Below are positions 15,966 to 25,792 of a stretch of DNA of 64,000 nt, piece by piece (position 1 is the first letter of the stretch; every line of letters begins with the position of its first letter). The DNA comes from Symbioplanes lichenis (lineage in GTDB: Bacteria > Actinomycetota > Actinomycetes > Mycobacteriales > Micromonosporaceae): contig NZ_JAUZQD010000012.1 of the NCBI RefSeq assembly GCF_030709675.1, forward strand, positions 62,001-126,000. The letters run 5' to 3'. The notes under the pieces are model-generated. The model was not told the origin of the DNA and ran no database searches. It was given only the letters and a program-made list of their open reading frames with translations. Both the position numbers and the translations under genes were made by a program.

Positions 15966-16730
15966 TCACGGGTTGGCGAACTCGACCGTCACCGTCGTGT
16001 AGCCCAGCCGCCCGAACAAGCTCTGCAGCATCTTCTCGGTGTTCTCCCGGGCGCGCTGGTCGAGGCCGCTGGCCCGGGCCGCCTCGGTGATCCGCTGCTG
16101 CGCCATCTGGTAGACCCGCTGCTGCTGCCCCGGGTCGCTCTTGAAGGCGTCGCCGATCCGGTTGAGCAGCCCGCGCTCCTCGGCCACCACATAGCTGCGC
16201 TGCATGTCGAGGGCCGCCTCGCCCTGGGCCGGCGGCGGCAGCTTGATCGTGACCTTCTTGTTCGCCTCGTCGACCGTGAGCGCGTCGGTCGCGAGATTGC
16301 TGAAGTCGACGTAGGACTCGACCGTGCCCGCCCCGACGAAGAGCGTGCGCTGGTTGACCAGGAAGTCGGGAATGTTCTCCTTGTTCTCCTGGAGATCGAC
16401 GATGACCTGGAAGGAGCCGTCGGCGGCGACATAGCGGCTCAGGTCGCGCATCGACTGGAGCAGCACGGGCTGGCTGCGGTCGGTGGTCTTGTCGGAGAAC
16501 GGGTTGTCGAAGCTGGGCAGCACATTGACCGCGCGCAGGCCGAGGCAGGCCGCCACCATCAGCGCGAACACCACGAGCGTGAAGATCAGCAGGCGCGCGA
16601 AGCCACTCATGCCCCGCGCGGCCGGCGGGGCCGGCTCGGCGGCGGGCGGCGCCGGGTCAGCGGGCGGAGCCGGCTCCACGGCGGCCGGCCACTCCTTGGT
16701 CGGCTCGTCGATCTGAGGCTTGTCGGCCAT
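15966..16730 (-). CDS. DUF4230 membrane-anchored protein
   Basis: The 254-residue product starts with a Pro/Ala-rich cytoplasmic segment, has one membrane helix at about 43-65, and an extracytoplasmic DUF4230 domain with SFQVIVDLQENKENIPDFL and a C-terminal FGRLGYTTVTVEF. Function of the family is unknown. ATG 16730 was chosen because GGAGGGGG lies nine bases upstream; a GTG 18 bases earlier overlaps that ribosome site. Confidence 0.82.
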   Translation of the reverse strand: MADKPQIDEPTKEWPAAVEPAPPADPAPPAAEPAPPAARGMSGFARLLIFTLVVFALMVAACLGLRAVNVLPSFDNPFSDKTTDRSQPVLLQSMRDLSRYVAADGSFQVIVDLQENKENIPDFLVNQRTLFVGAGTVESYVDFSNLATDALTVDEANKKVTIKLPPPAQGEAALDMQRSYVVAEERGLLNRIGDAFKSDPGQQQRVYQMAQQRITEAARASGLDQRARENTEKMLQSLFGRLGYTTVTVEFANP

Positions 16731-16797
16731 CAGGAACGCCCCCTCCACGCGGTAGGTCCCCTTCTGGTACCCAAGGTAGAGGTCCCGTACGACATTT

Positions 16798-17964
16798 TCA
16801 GGACGTGAACGCGTTCAGCCCGGTCAGCCGCTGCCCGATCACCAACTGGTGCACTTCGGACGTCCCCTCGTACGTCAGGACGCTCTCCAGATTGTTCGCG
16901 TGCCGCAGCACCGGATACTCCCCGCTGATGCCGTTCGCGCCCAGGATCGTGCGGCATTCGCGGGCGATCGCGAGCGCCTCGCGCACGTTGTTCAGCTTGC
17001 CCACGCTGACCTGCTCGGGCCGCAGTCCCCCGGCGTCGGCGCGCCGGCCGAGGTGCAGCGCCAGCAGGTAGCCCTTCTGCAGCTCGACGGTCATGTCGGC
17101 CAGCTTCGCCTGGGTCAGCTGGAAGCCCGCGATCGGCCGCCCGAACTGCTCGCGGCTGAGTGAATAGGACAGCGCCGTCTCCAGACAGTCGCGCGCGGCG
17201 CCCAGAGCCCCCCAGATGATGCCGAATCGGGCTTCCGTGAGGCAGGACAGCGGCGCCTTCAAGCCGGCGGCCAGCGGGAGCTGCGCTTCCGCGGGGACCC
17301 GCACCTCGTCGAGCGTGATCTCCCCGGTGGCGGAGGCGCGCAGCGACAGTTTCCGCTCAACCGAACGAACCGAGAATCCGGGTGTCGAGGTCGGCACCGT
17401 GAAGCCGAGCACGCCGTCGTCGGAGGAACGCGCCCAGATCACGGCCACGTCGGCCATCGGCGCATTGGTGATCCACATCTTGCCGCCGGACAACACCCAG
17501 TCAGAGCCGTCGCGCCGCGCCCGGGTGGCCATGTTCCCGGGGTCGGAGCCGTGATCCGGTTCGGTCAGCCCGAAGCAACCGATCAGCTCGCCGGCCGCCA
17601 TGCCCGGGAGCCAGCGCTGCTTCTGCTCCTCGCTGCCGTACTTCCAGATCGCGTACATGGCCAGCGACCCCTGCACGGACACCAGCGAGCGCACGCCCGA
17701 GTCGGCCGCCTCGAGCTCCAGGCACGCCAGGCCGTACTGCACGGCGGTCGCGCCGGCGCACCCGTACCCGGTCAGATGCATGCCGAGCAGGCCGAGCTTG
17801 CCGAACTCGAGGGCGAGCTCGCGGACGGGCACCGTCCCGCGCTCGAACCAGTCGGCCACGCGGGGTCGCACCAGGTCGTCGACGACACGCCGGGTCACCG
17901 CCCGGATGTCGCGTTCCTCATCGGTGAGCAGATCGTCGAGATCGAGCAGGTCGAGGGAGGACAT
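16798..17964 (-). CDS. Acyl-CoA dehydrogenase, glutaryl-CoA dehydrogenase-like
   Basis: The 388-residue flavoenzyme has the family signatures CFGLTEPDHGSDPGNM (FAD and substrate contact), WITNAPMADVAVIWA, and the C-terminal catalytic base in TYEGTSEVH (Glu366). The overall sequence pattern is closest to glutaryl-CoA dehydrogenases of lysine/tryptophan degradation. It catalyses alpha,beta-oxidation of an acyl-CoA; decarboxylation activity is inferred. The next upstream gene (17974-18267) ends nine bases before it, forming a likely operon. Confidence 0.9.
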   Translation of the reverse strand: MSSLDLLDLDDLLTDEERDIRAVTRRVVDDLVRPRVADWFERGTVPVRELALEFGKLGLLGMHLTGYGCAGATAVQYGLACLELEAADSGVRSLVSVQGSLAMYAIWKYGSEEQKQRWLPGMAAGELIGCFGLTEPDHGSDPGNMATRARRDGSDWVLSGGKMWITNAPMADVAVIWARSSDDGVLGFTVPTSTPGFSVRSVERKLSLRASATGEITLDEVRVPAEAQLPLAAGLKAPLSCLTEARFGIIWGALGAARDCLETALSYSLSREQFGRPIAGFQLTQAKLADMTVELQKGYLLALHLGRRADAGGLRPEQVSVGKLNNVREALAIARECRTILGANGISGEYPVLRHANNLESVLTYEGTSEVHQLVIGQRLTGLNAFTS

Positions 17965-17973
17965 GCCCCCAAA

Positions 17974-18267
17974 TTAATCGATGACCAGCACTCGCGCGTG
18001 GATCTGGTTGCGCTGCTGCAGCGCGGCCCGCAGCGCCCGGTGCAGCCCGTCCTCGAGATAGAGCGCGCCGTTCCACTCCACCACGTGCGGGAACAGGTCG
18101 CCGTAGAAGGTCGAGTCCTCGGCGAGCAGCTTGTCGAGGGCCAGCTCGCGTTTGGTGGTGATCAGATCGGCCAGCCGGATCGGCCGCGGCGGGATCTCCG
18201 CCCAGGCCTTCAGCGTCGTGTGATGCTCGGGGTACGGCGCTCCGTCCCGTACCGCTCTGAAGATCAC
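17974..18267 (-). CDS. ParB/sulfiredoxin-fold small protein
   Basis: The 97-residue product contains IPPRPIRLADLITTKRELALDKL and YLEDGLHRALRAALQ, the latter matching the GxxRxxA-type motif of ParB/Srx-fold proteins. Homologues of this length are widespread in mycobacteria and other actinomycetes without known function. GTG start. It reads into the acyl-CoA dehydrogenase gene. Confidence 0.72.
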   Translation of the reverse strand: MIFRAVRDGAPYPEHHTTLKAWAEIPPRPIRLADLITTKRELALDKLLAEDSTFYGDLFPHVVEWNGALYLEDGLHRALRAALQQRNQIHARVLVID

Positions 18268-18364
18268 GACGGCACGCTCCCCTCCGGTCTCGCGTCACGG
18301 CCACGTACCCGGCGGACAGCGGATACGCATGTCAGCCTAGCGAGCCGCCGCCGTATCGACGACG

Positions 18365-18994
18365 TCAGACAGCATCCCCGGGGGACACCGGGCGCCCGGC
18401 CCACCGGCCATGATGCACCACTTCGTCCACCGGGCGGTGCCCGCGGCGCAGTGACGGTGACCTCTTGTCGGGAGCCGGATAGCCGACCGCCACGGTGCCC
18501 ACCGGCGCGAATTCGTCCGGAACGCCAAAAGCCTCCCGGAATGCCCCCACCTTGTCGGCCGGCACGCCGAAGAAGAGCGAACCCAGCCCCTCGTTCACGG
18601 CCGTCAGGTGGATCAGCAGCGCCGCCATGCCGGTGTCGACGTCCCAGTAGGGCACCGGCCAGCGGTTCTCGTCGCGGTCGGTCCAGCCCTTGTCCGATTC
18701 GGCATATCGGTCGAGATAGACCGACTTGTTGGAAAAAGCCACGATGAGCAGCGGCGCCTGACGCATCCGCCGCATCCACGAATCCAGCGAAGGGCCGAAC
18801 GACGTGACTGACCAATAAAGGTCACGGTCGGCCGGCGCCGAGAGGACCAGGAAGCCCCAGCCCTGGGAGAAACCGGCCGACGGCGCGCGCAGGGCGTGCC
18901 GGACGAGCTTGTCGACGAGCTCCGGCGGCACCGGGCGGTCCGGGTCATAGCTGCGGACCATCCGGCGCTTGCGGAGGACCTCGTCGAACTCCAC
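18365..18994 (-). CDS. Nitroreductase-family FMN oxidoreductase
   Basis: The 209-residue product has the family N-terminus RKRRMVRSYDPDRPVP with FMN-phosphate-binding Arg residues, then HALRAPSAGFSQGW and GLGSLFFGVPADKVGAF, ending with VGYPAPD. It would reduce nitro-aromatics, quinones or similar acceptors with NAD(P)H. The GTG start is four bases after the stop of the epimerase, so translation is probably coupled. Confidence 0.87.
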   Translation of the reverse strand: MEFDEVLRKRRMVRSYDPDRPVPPELVDKLVRHALRAPSAGFSQGWGFLVLSAPADRDLYWSVTSFGPSLDSWMRRMRQAPLLIVAFSNKSVYLDRYAESDKGWTDRDENRWPVPYWDVDTGMAALLIHLTAVNEGLGSLFFGVPADKVGAFREAFGVPDEFAPVGTVAVGYPAPDKRSPSLRRGHRPVDEVVHHGRWAGRPVSPGDAV

Positions 18995-18997
18995 GGG

Positions 18998-19927
18998 CTA
19001 GTTCCCGGCCGGCCGGACGCCCCAGGAGGCGCGCCAGGTCTGGCCCGGCTCCAGCACGATCAGGTCCCGGCCCGACCGGTACGCGTCCGGCGGGCACGTC
19101 ATCGGCTCGATCGCCACGGACCGGCGGAACCGCTCGCCGTGCAGCGTGTCCCCGGTGAAGACCTGCCACCACTTGAAGTTCTCGTCGCCCCACACGGTGA
19201 CGGACCGGCTGCCGTCGGGCGCCGCGATCGTCACCGAGGAATTGCCGTCCTCGTCGGGGATCAGGTCACCCCACGTGGTGTCGAGGACCGCGTCGCCGAT
19301 CTTGCGCGGCTCGGTGTAGTCGAACTCCGTGCCGGCCACCTTGACCGCGCCGATCGGCAGCAGCCGGGTGTCAGCCAGGATCTTGCTGCGCCCGGGCACC
19401 CGGAGCAGCGTCTCGTCGACCGCCACGCCCGGCAGCTGCAGGTAGGGGTGCACCGAGAAGCCCCACGGCGCCTTGCTGCCGCTCGTGTTGACGACCTCCT
19501 GGTCGGAGCGCAGGCCGTCGGCGGAGACGCTCCACCGGGTGCGCAGCGTCAGCGACCACGGGTAGCCGGTCTGGGCGGGCAGGTCGTATTCCAGCGTGAC
19601 GCTGTCGGCGGTCTGCTCGGCGAGGTGCCAGCGCGACCAGTTGACCAGGCCGTGGATGGCGTTGTGCCGGGCGGGCTCGGTCAGCGGCAGCTGGTAGGTC
19701 GTTCCCTCGAAGGTGTAGTGCCCGTCGCGGATGCGGTTGGGCCACGGGGCGAGGATCGTGCCGGCCGAGGCGGGCGTCATCTCGTCGGGCGAGAAGCCGT
19801 CGAGGACCTCCCTGTCCCCGGCCGAATAGCCGCGGAGCACGCCGCCGACCTCCACGACGGTGGCCTTGTGGCCCTCCGCCTCGATGGTCCACTGGGTTCC
19901 CGACTTGGCGGCGACGACGTTGGTCAT
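18998..19927 (-). CDS. Aldose 1-epimerase family protein
   Basis: The 309-residue beta-sandwich protein has NRIRDGHYTFEGTTYQLPLTE and the family motif around HNAIHGLV, WGFSVHPYLQLPG with the catalytic His, and VAIEPMTCPPDAYRSG containing the catalytic Glu. It interconverts sugar anomers. The gene sits three bases ahead of the nitroreductase and nine bases after the MFS gene, on the same strand. Confidence 0.9.
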   Translation of the reverse strand: MTNVVAAKSGTQWTIEAEGHKATVVEVGGVLRGYSAGDREVLDGFSPDEMTPASAGTILAPWPNRIRDGHYTFEGTTYQLPLTEPARHNAIHGLVNWSRWHLAEQTADSVTLEYDLPAQTGYPWSLTLRTRWSVSADGLRSDQEVVNTSGSKAPWGFSVHPYLQLPGVAVDETLLRVPGRSKILADTRLLPIGAVKVAGTEFDYTEPRKIGDAVLDTTWGDLIPDEDGNSSVTIAAPDGSRSVTVWGDENFKWWQVFTGDTLHGERFRRSVAIEPMTCPPDAYRSGRDLIVLEPGQTWRASWGVRPAGN

Positions 19928-19936
19928 GGGCAGAGA

Positions 19937-21250
19937 TTAGCCCTTCTCTTCTTCGCCGGACGGCGGACGGTATCGAAGGAGGGCCGGGAAGGCCGCGGCC
20001 AGCACGACCGCCAGCCCCGCGGCCACGAAACCACCGCCGGCCCAGGACGCGGCGGGGCCCGTGATGTCGGCCGTCGCGCCGGCCCGCAGATCGCCGAGCC
20101 GGGGGCCGCCGGCGACCACGACCGTGAAGACGCCCTGCAGCCGTCCGCGCAGCCTGTCCGGGGCGTACACCTGCAGGATCGACTGCCGGTAGACCGCGCT
20201 GACCAGGTCGGCCGCGCCGCCGACGGCGAGCAGCAGCACCATGAGCCACAGTGAGTGGGCCAGCCCGGCGAAGCCGATGGCGACGCCCCAGCCGACCACC
20301 GCGATGACGAGCGCCACACCTTGCCGCTTCACCCGGCCGATCCACCCGGAGGTGAGCCCGCCGACCACCGAGCCCAGCGCGATCGCGGCGAACAGCCAGC
20401 CGACCGCCGAGCCGCCGCCGAAGCGCTCCGCGGCGATCTCCGGGAAGAGCGCCCGCGGCATCGCGAAGACCATGGCGATGATGTCGACCGCGAAGGAGAG
20501 CAGCAGCACCGGCTGGGTCACCAGGAAGCGCAGGCCCACGAGCACGCCGCGGAGCCCGGCGTTGGGCTTCTCCGCCGACTCGTCGTGCTCGATCGGCGGG
20601 ATCGACGGCAGCTTCCAGGTGGCCCAGAAGGAGATCGTGAAGAGCAGGGCATCGACCGCGTACGCCACCGTGACGCCCGCATCGGTCGACCACGCCCCGA
20701 GGATGAGCCCGGCGGCCAGCGGCCCGAGCACGCCACCGGCCGTGGTGGCCGTGTAGTTCAGCGTGTTGGCCGACGGCACGAGCTCCTTGGGCACGATCCG
20801 CGGGATGATCGCCTGCCGCGTCGGCGAGCTGACCGCGAAGCCGGCCGACTGGATCGCGGTCAGCACCAGCAGCAGCACCGCGCTGTGCACCTGGAGCAGG
20901 GCCTGCGCGAGCAGCCCGACGGTGGAGAGCCAGGCGAGCGTCGAGCTGGCCAGCAGCAGCTTGCGCCGGTCGACCACGTCGGCGGCGGCGCCGCCCCACA
21001 ACCCGAAGATCAGCAGGGGTACGAGACCAGCGATGCCGAGCAGCCCGACCCACGCCGACGAGTTCGTGATCGCGAACATCTCGACCGGCACGGCGACCGA
21101 GGTGAACTGGAACCCGAAGAACGAGATCGAGTTCCCGACCCACATCCGCCTGTACGCGACCCCGCGCAACGGCCGCGTGTCGATGACCCAGCTGCGTTTC
21201 TGCTTCTCCGCCGTCACCTGCGCGGCGGCCTCCACGGGCTCCTGGGTCAC
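19937..21250 (-). CDS. MFS transporter, EntS-like
   Basis: The 437-residue protein has twelve predicted membrane helices and the inter-helix motif GGAAADVVDRRK near residue 85. The pattern fits the EntS/MFS_3 exporter group. The substrate is unknown. GTG 21250 overlaps the pdxH stop by four bases (GTGA), and the epimerase follows nine bases after its stop, so all four genes form one operon. Confidence 0.87.
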   Translation of the reverse strand: MTQEPVEAAAQVTAEKQKRSWVIDTRPLRGVAYRRMWVGNSISFFGFQFTSVAVPVEMFAITNSSAWVGLLGIAGLVPLLIFGLWGGAAADVVDRRKLLLASSTLAWLSTVGLLAQALLQVHSAVLLLVLTAIQSAGFAVSSPTRQAIIPRIVPKELVPSANTLNYTATTAGGVLGPLAAGLILGAWSTDAGVTVAYAVDALLFTISFWATWKLPSIPPIEHDESAEKPNAGLRGVLVGLRFLVTQPVLLLSFAVDIIAMVFAMPRALFPEIAAERFGGGSAVGWLFAAIALGSVVGGLTSGWIGRVKRQGVALVIAVVGWGVAIGFAGLAHSLWLMVLLLAVGGAADLVSAVYRQSILQVYAPDRLRGRLQGVFTVVVAGGPRLGDLRAGATADITGPAASWAGGGFVAAGLAVVLAAAFPALLRYRPPSGEEEKG

Positions 21251-21900
21251 GGGTTGAGCCTCTCGACGACCCAGCGCGGCCCGTCGAGCCGGAAGCGGAG
21301 CCGATCGTGCAGGCGGCTCGTGCGCCCCTGCCAGAACTCGACCGTCGCGGGCACCACGCGCAGGCCACCCCAGTGCGGCGGCGCCGGGATCTCACCCTCG
21401 CCGAAACGGGCGGCGGCTTCGGCGTACGCGTCATCGATGGTCCTGCGGTCCGGAACGACCCGGCTCTGCGCGCTGGCCCACGCCCCGAGCTGCGACCCGC
21501 GCGGCCGGGAGGCGAAATAGGCCTCGGTCTCGGCCCGGCCGACCCGCTCGACGGCCCCGCTCACCAGCACCTGGCGCTGCATCGGGTGCCAGGGGAAGAC
21601 CAGGCTCGCGAACGGGTTGGCGGCGGCCTCGGCGCCCTTGCGCGACTCGTAGTTGGTGAAGAACACGAAGCCGCGCTCGTCGTAGCCCTTGAGCAGCACC
21701 GTCCGGGAGCTGGGGCGCCCGGCGGCGTCCGCGGTCGACACGATCATGGCGTTGGGCTCGGGCAGCCCGGCGCCGAGCGCGTCGGCGAACCAGCGCTCGA
21801 ACTGCTCCGGCCAGGTCGCGGCGAGATCGGCCTCGAGCAGCGGGCCGTGCTCGGTGTAGTCACGCCGCATCCGATCGGGTGACGGTGGGTGGGAAGTCAC
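21247..21900 (-). CDS. pdxH: Pyridoxamine 5'-phosphate oxidase
   Basis: The 217-residue flavoenzyme makes pyridoxal 5'-phosphate. Family landmarks are AMIVSTADAAGRPSSRTVLLKGYDERGF (FMN site), FTNYESRKGAEAAANPFASLVF, and the PLP-site end WGGLRVVPATVEFWQGRTSRLHDRLRF. GTG 21900 was selected over the longer frame because homology begins at RMRRDY and AAAAGGAAC lies just upstream. It heads a four-gene operon and diverges from citrate synthase. Confidence 0.93.
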   Translation of the reverse strand: MTSHPPSPDRMRRDYTEHGPLLEADLAATWPEQFERWFADALGAGLPEPNAMIVSTADAAGRPSSRTVLLKGYDERGFVFFTNYESRKGAEAAANPFASLVFPWHPMQRQVLVSGAVERVGRAETEAYFASRPRGSQLGAWASAQSRVVPDRRTIDDAYAEAAARFGEGEIPAPPHWGGLRVVPATVEFWQGRTSRLHDRLRFRLDGPRWVVERLNP

Positions 21901-22046
21901 GAAGGTTCCTTTTCCTGCGGGTCGCCCTACGAACCTAGATCGCCTCCACGCGGGCGGCTCCTCCGCGAGGATAGGTGTCGCGGAGAGCACATTTCCGCGA
22001 GTCGTATCTCAGGCAAGATGAACCCACCGAGGCGCAGGGAGGCATC

Positions 22047-23153
22047 GTGTCTGATTTCAAGCCCGGGCTGGAGGGCGTGATCGCCTTCGAGACCGAGATC
22101 GCCGAGCCGGACAAGGCCGGGGGCGCCCTGCGCTATCGCGGCGTCGACATCGAGGACCTGATCGGTCAGGTGTCCTTCGGCAGTGTCTGGGCGCTGCTGG
22201 TGGACGGCCGGTTCGGTCCCGGCCTGCCGCCCGCCGAGCCCTTCCCGGTGCCGGTGCACTCGGGCGACATCCGCGTCGACGTGCAGTCGGCGGTCGCGAT
22301 GCTGGCGCCCTACTGGGGGCTGTCCCAGCTCCTCGACATCGACGCGGAGCAGACCCGCAGCGATCTGGCCCGGGTGTCGGTGACCGCGCTGTCCTTCATC
22401 GCGCAGGCCGCGCGGGGGCTCGGGCTGCCCGCGGTGCCGCAGAAGGACATCGACAAGGCGCAGACGATCGTCGAGCGGTTCATGCGGCGCTGGCGTGGCG
22501 AACCCGACCCGCGGCACGTCAAGGCGGTCGACGCCTATTTCATCTCGGCCGCCGAGCACGGGCTCAACGCCTCCACCTTCACCACCCGCATCGTCGCCTC
22601 CACCGGCGCCGATGCCGCGGCCTGCATCTCCTCCGGCATCGGCGCGCTCTCCGGCCCGCTGCACGGCGGTGCCCCCTCCCGCGTGCTGCACATGATCGAG
22701 GCCGTCGAGCGCAGCGGCGACGCCGACGGGTACGTGAAGGGTGTCCTCGATCGCGGCGAGCGGCTGATGGGTTTCGGCCACCGCGTCTACCGGGCCGAGG
22801 ATCCCCGCGCGCGCGTGCTCCGGCGTACGGCCAAGGAGCTGGGCGCTCCGCGCTTCGAGGTGGCCGAGGCCCTGGAGCGGGCTGCCCTGGCCGAGCTGCA
22901 GGCGCGCAAGCCCGACCGCGTCCTCGCCACCAACGTCGAGTTCTGGTCGGCCGTGGTGCTCGACTTCGCCGAGGTGCCGGCGCACATGTTCACCTCGATG
23001 TTCACGTGCGCGCGGGTCGCCGGCTGGAGCGCTCACATCCTGGAACAGAAGAAACTCGGTCGCATCGTCCGCCCCAGCGCGCGTTATGTAGGACCGAGCC
23101 CCCGCAAGCCGCAGGACGTCGAGGGCTGGGACACCGTCCCGCATAACCTGTAG
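22047..23153 (+). CDS. Citrate synthase 2
   Basis: The 368-residue product condenses acetyl-CoA and oxaloacetate. The catalytic triad is visible: His206 (PLHGGAPSRV), His245 (GFGHRVYRAEDPRA) and Asp306 (FWSAVVLDF). It belongs to the short actinobacterial citA-like form. GTG 22047 follows AGGGAGG; the longer frame from 21975 has no homology. Confidence 0.92.
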   Translation: MSDFKPGLEGVIAFETEIAEPDKAGGALRYRGVDIEDLIGQVSFGSVWALLVDGRFGPGLPPAEPFPVPVHSGDIRVDVQSAVAMLAPYWGLSQLLDIDAEQTRSDLARVSVTALSFIAQAARGLGLPAVPQKDIDKAQTIVERFMRRWRGEPDPRHVKAVDAYFISAAEHGLNASTFTTRIVASTGADAAACISSGIGALSGPLHGGAPSRVLHMIEAVERSGDADGYVKGVLDRGERLMGFGHRVYRAEDPRARVLRRTAKELGAPRFEVAEALERAALAELQARKPDRVLATNVEFWSAVVLDFAEVPAHMFTSMFTCARVAGWSAHILEQKKLGRIVRPSARYVGPSPRKPQDVEGWDTVPHNL

Positions 23154-23182
23154 CTGCCCAGTCACCTTCGGAAGGACCCCCC

Positions 23183-24304
23183 GTGACCGATCCGATCCGC
23201 ATCCCCGACGACCTCAAGCCAGTCGACGGACGGTTCGGCTCCGGCCCGAGCAAGGTCCGGCCCGAAGGGGTCGAGGCGCTGGCCCGGGTGGCGACGACCT
23301 ATCTGGGCACCTCGCACCGGCAGCGGACGGTCAAGGACCAGGTCGCCCGGCTGCGCGCCGGCATCGCCGAGTTCTTCGCCGCTCCGGACGGCTACGAGGT
23401 GATCGTCAGCAACGGCGGGACCAGCGCGTTCTGGGAGACGGCGACCTTCGGGCTCGTCCGGGAGAAGGCGCAGTTCGCCGAGTTCGGCGAGTTCGGGGCC
23501 AAGTTCGTCAAGGCGGTGTCCGACGCCCCCTTCCTCGCCGACCCGACCGTGCACCGGGCGCCCGGTGGCAGCGCCGCGTTCCTGACCGCCGAGGCGGGCG
23601 TCGACACGTACGCGAGCGTGCACAACGAGACGTCCACCGGCGTCGCCGTGCCGGTGCAGCGCGTCGCCGGGGCCGATGCCGGGGCGCTGCTCCTCACCGA
23701 CGCGACCTCGGGCGGCGGCAGCCTCGCCGTCGACCTGACCCAGACCGACGTCTACTACCTGGCGCCGCAGAAGGCGTTCGGCTCCGACGGCGGGCTGTGG
23801 ATCGCGCTGATGTCGCCGGCGGCCATCGAGCGGGCGCACGAGATCAAGGCCTCGGGCCGTTACATCCCGCAGTTCCTCGACCTGGTCACGGCGATCGAGC
23901 AGTCCCGGCTCGAGCAGACGTACAACACTCCCGCGCTGGCCACGGTCTTCCTCGCGGCCGAGCAGGTCGACTGGATGAACGCGCAGGGCGGCCTCGCGTG
24001 GGCGGCCAAACGCAGCGCGGAAAGTGCCACGGCCGTCTACGGCTGGGCCGACCGCTCCTCGTACGCGACCCCGTTCGTCACCGATCCGGCGCTGCGCTCG
24101 AACGCGGTCGCCACGATCGACTTCGCCGAGGGCGTCGACGCCGCCGTGATCGCGAAGGTGCTCCGGGCGAACGGGATCGTGGACACCGAGCCGTACCGGA
24201 AGCTGGGCCGCAACCAGCTGCGCGTGGCGCTCTACCCGACGGTCGACCCGGCCGACGTCGAGGCGCTCACGCGATGCATCGATTTCGTCGCTGATCGACT
24301 CTGA
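23183..24304 (+). CDS. serC: Phosphoserine aminotransferase
   Basis: The 373-residue PLP enzyme has RFGSGPSKVRPE at the N-terminus, VSNGGTSAFWE as the cofactor-phosphate site, and YLAPQKAFGSDGG with the Schiff-base Lys197. It converts 3-phosphohydroxypyruvate and glutamate to phosphoserine in serine synthesis. It matches the mycobacterial/actinobacterial SerC group. GTG start with GGAAGG; gap to citrate synthase is 29 bp. Confidence 0.93.
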   Translation: MTDPIRIPDDLKPVDGRFGSGPSKVRPEGVEALARVATTYLGTSHRQRTVKDQVARLRAGIAEFFAAPDGYEVIVSNGGTSAFWETATFGLVREKAQFAEFGEFGAKFVKAVSDAPFLADPTVHRAPGGSAAFLTAEAGVDTYASVHNETSTGVAVPVQRVAGADAGALLLTDATSGGGSLAVDLTQTDVYYLAPQKAFGSDGGLWIALMSPAAIERAHEIKASGRYIPQFLDLVTAIEQSRLEQTYNTPALATVFLAAEQVDWMNAQGGLAWAAKRSAESATAVYGWADRSSYATPFVTDPALRSNAVATIDFAEGVDAAVIAKVLRANGIVDTEPYRKLGRNQLRVALYPTVDPADVEALTRCIDFVADRL

Positions 24305-24365
24305 ACTTCCCGGCGGTGCCGCTCGTACTGACGGGCGGCACTGTCGCCGGAGAAACGGAGTCGCC

Positions 24366-25598
24366 ATGGCACGGACGGGAATCGACACCTCCATCCTGCA
24401 CAAGGGCGCCCACAGCGCGTCCTACTTCGACCTGGCCCGCAGCGCCGGGGAGGGCGTGGAGATCGTCGACTTCTGCATTCCGTGCAACCCGTACTTCCCG
24501 ACGCCCGAGATGTTCGACGAGCTGTCCCGGGACCTCCGCACCATCCTGAAGTACTACCCGAGCGACTCCGGCAGCATCACGAACAAGCTGGCCAGCGTGC
24601 TCGGCCTGCACCCGCAGACGGTCGCGATGGCCAACGGCTCGACCGAGCTGATCACGTGGATCGACCACCTGCTGATCAAGGAGAGCATCGCGATCCCGAT
24701 CCCCACCTTCGGCCGCTGGACCGACCAGCCGCTGGAGACGGGGAAGCGGGTCGACATGTTCCCGCTGCAGGAGCGGGACGGCTTCCGGCTCAACCTGGAC
24801 GACTACGTCGGCTTCATCCGCGACCGCGGCTCGCGCGTGGCCGTGGTCTGCAACGTCAACAATCCCGACGGCTGCTACCTGCCGCGCCGCGACGTGGTGC
24901 GCTTCATGGACCAGCTCTCCGACCTCGACCTGGTCGTCATCGACGAGTCGTTCATCGACTTCTCCGACGCCGAGCAGTACCCGTCGGTCGGCCCCGACGC
25001 GGTGATCCGGCCCAACGTGGTCGTGCTCAAGAGCCTGGGCAAGAACTTCGGCCTGCACGGGATCCGCTTCGGCTACCTCATGGCCAACCCGGCCATCGCC
25101 GGCAAGATCGGCAAGGCGCTGCCGAAGTGGAACCTCAACTCGCTCGCCGAGAAGGTGGTCTACATGATCAAAGACCACGAGGCCGAGTACGAGGACAGCC
25201 TGCGCCTGCTCAGCCGGGACCGCCGGGACATGGGGGCCGAGCTGGAGCGCGTGCCGGGACTGACGGTCTTCCCGTCGCAGGGCAACTTCATCCTGGTCAA
25301 GCTGCCGACGGAGTGGTCCGGGACCGGGCTGCGCGACTATCTCGTGGCCAACCACGGCGTCTACACCCGGGAGTGCGGCAACAAGCTCGGCATGACCAGC
25401 CAGTTCATGCGGCTCGTGGTGCGACCGGCGCGGGACGTCGACCGGCTGATCGACGGGATGATGGATTACGGGCGGCAGTTCCGGGTGCGCCCCGCCTACG
25501 AGCCGGCCTCGAGCTGGGAGGACGTCCCGGACAACCTGGTCCAATATCCGTCGCACCGGGCCGGCGAATATCAGAGCCGGCGGGTGGTGAACGGCTGA
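24366..25598 (+). CDS. Class I/II PLP aminotransferase, HisC/CobD-like
   Basis: The 410-residue product has MANGSTELI for the PLP phosphate site, CNVNNPDGCYLPR, VIDESFIDF, and the cofactor lysine in LKSLGKNFGLHGIRFGY (Lys226). It is longer at the C-terminus than histidinol-phosphate aminotransferases and does not sit in a his operon, so the amino-acid substrate is unclear. GGAG lies upstream of the ATG. Confidence 0.85.
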   Translation: MARTGIDTSILHKGAHSASYFDLARSAGEGVEIVDFCIPCNPYFPTPEMFDELSRDLRTILKYYPSDSGSITNKLASVLGLHPQTVAMANGSTELITWIDHLLIKESIAIPIPTFGRWTDQPLETGKRVDMFPLQERDGFRLNLDDYVGFIRDRGSRVAVVCNVNNPDGCYLPRRDVVRFMDQLSDLDLVVIDESFIDFSDAEQYPSVGPDAVIRPNVVVLKSLGKNFGLHGIRFGYLMANPAIAGKIGKALPKWNLNSLAEKVVYMIKDHEAEYEDSLRLLSRDRRDMGAELERVPGLTVFPSQGNFILVKLPTEWSGTGLRDYLVANHGVYTRECGNKLGMTSQFMRLVVRPARDVDRLIDGMMDYGRQFRVRPAYEPASSWEDVPDNLVQYPSHRAGEYQSRRVVNG

Positions 25599-25792
25599 TG
25601 GCCTGGTGGCCTGCTCGATCCGCCTGTATAGATGGGGAGAGGTTCCCGGGAATTCGTAAGATCATCTCTGCAGGTCAATGAACACGACGGCGTGGCTTAC
25701 CACCATAGGGTGACCAAGGCGCGTACGGTGTCTGGAAACGCGCCCGGGTGGCTGACTCTCGGGACAGGCCAGCGACGGGACGGAGGCAACGC

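Noticed and set aside
18264..18815. Leftward frame overlapping the nitroreductase
   Set aside because: Different frame of the nitroreductase gene without homology.
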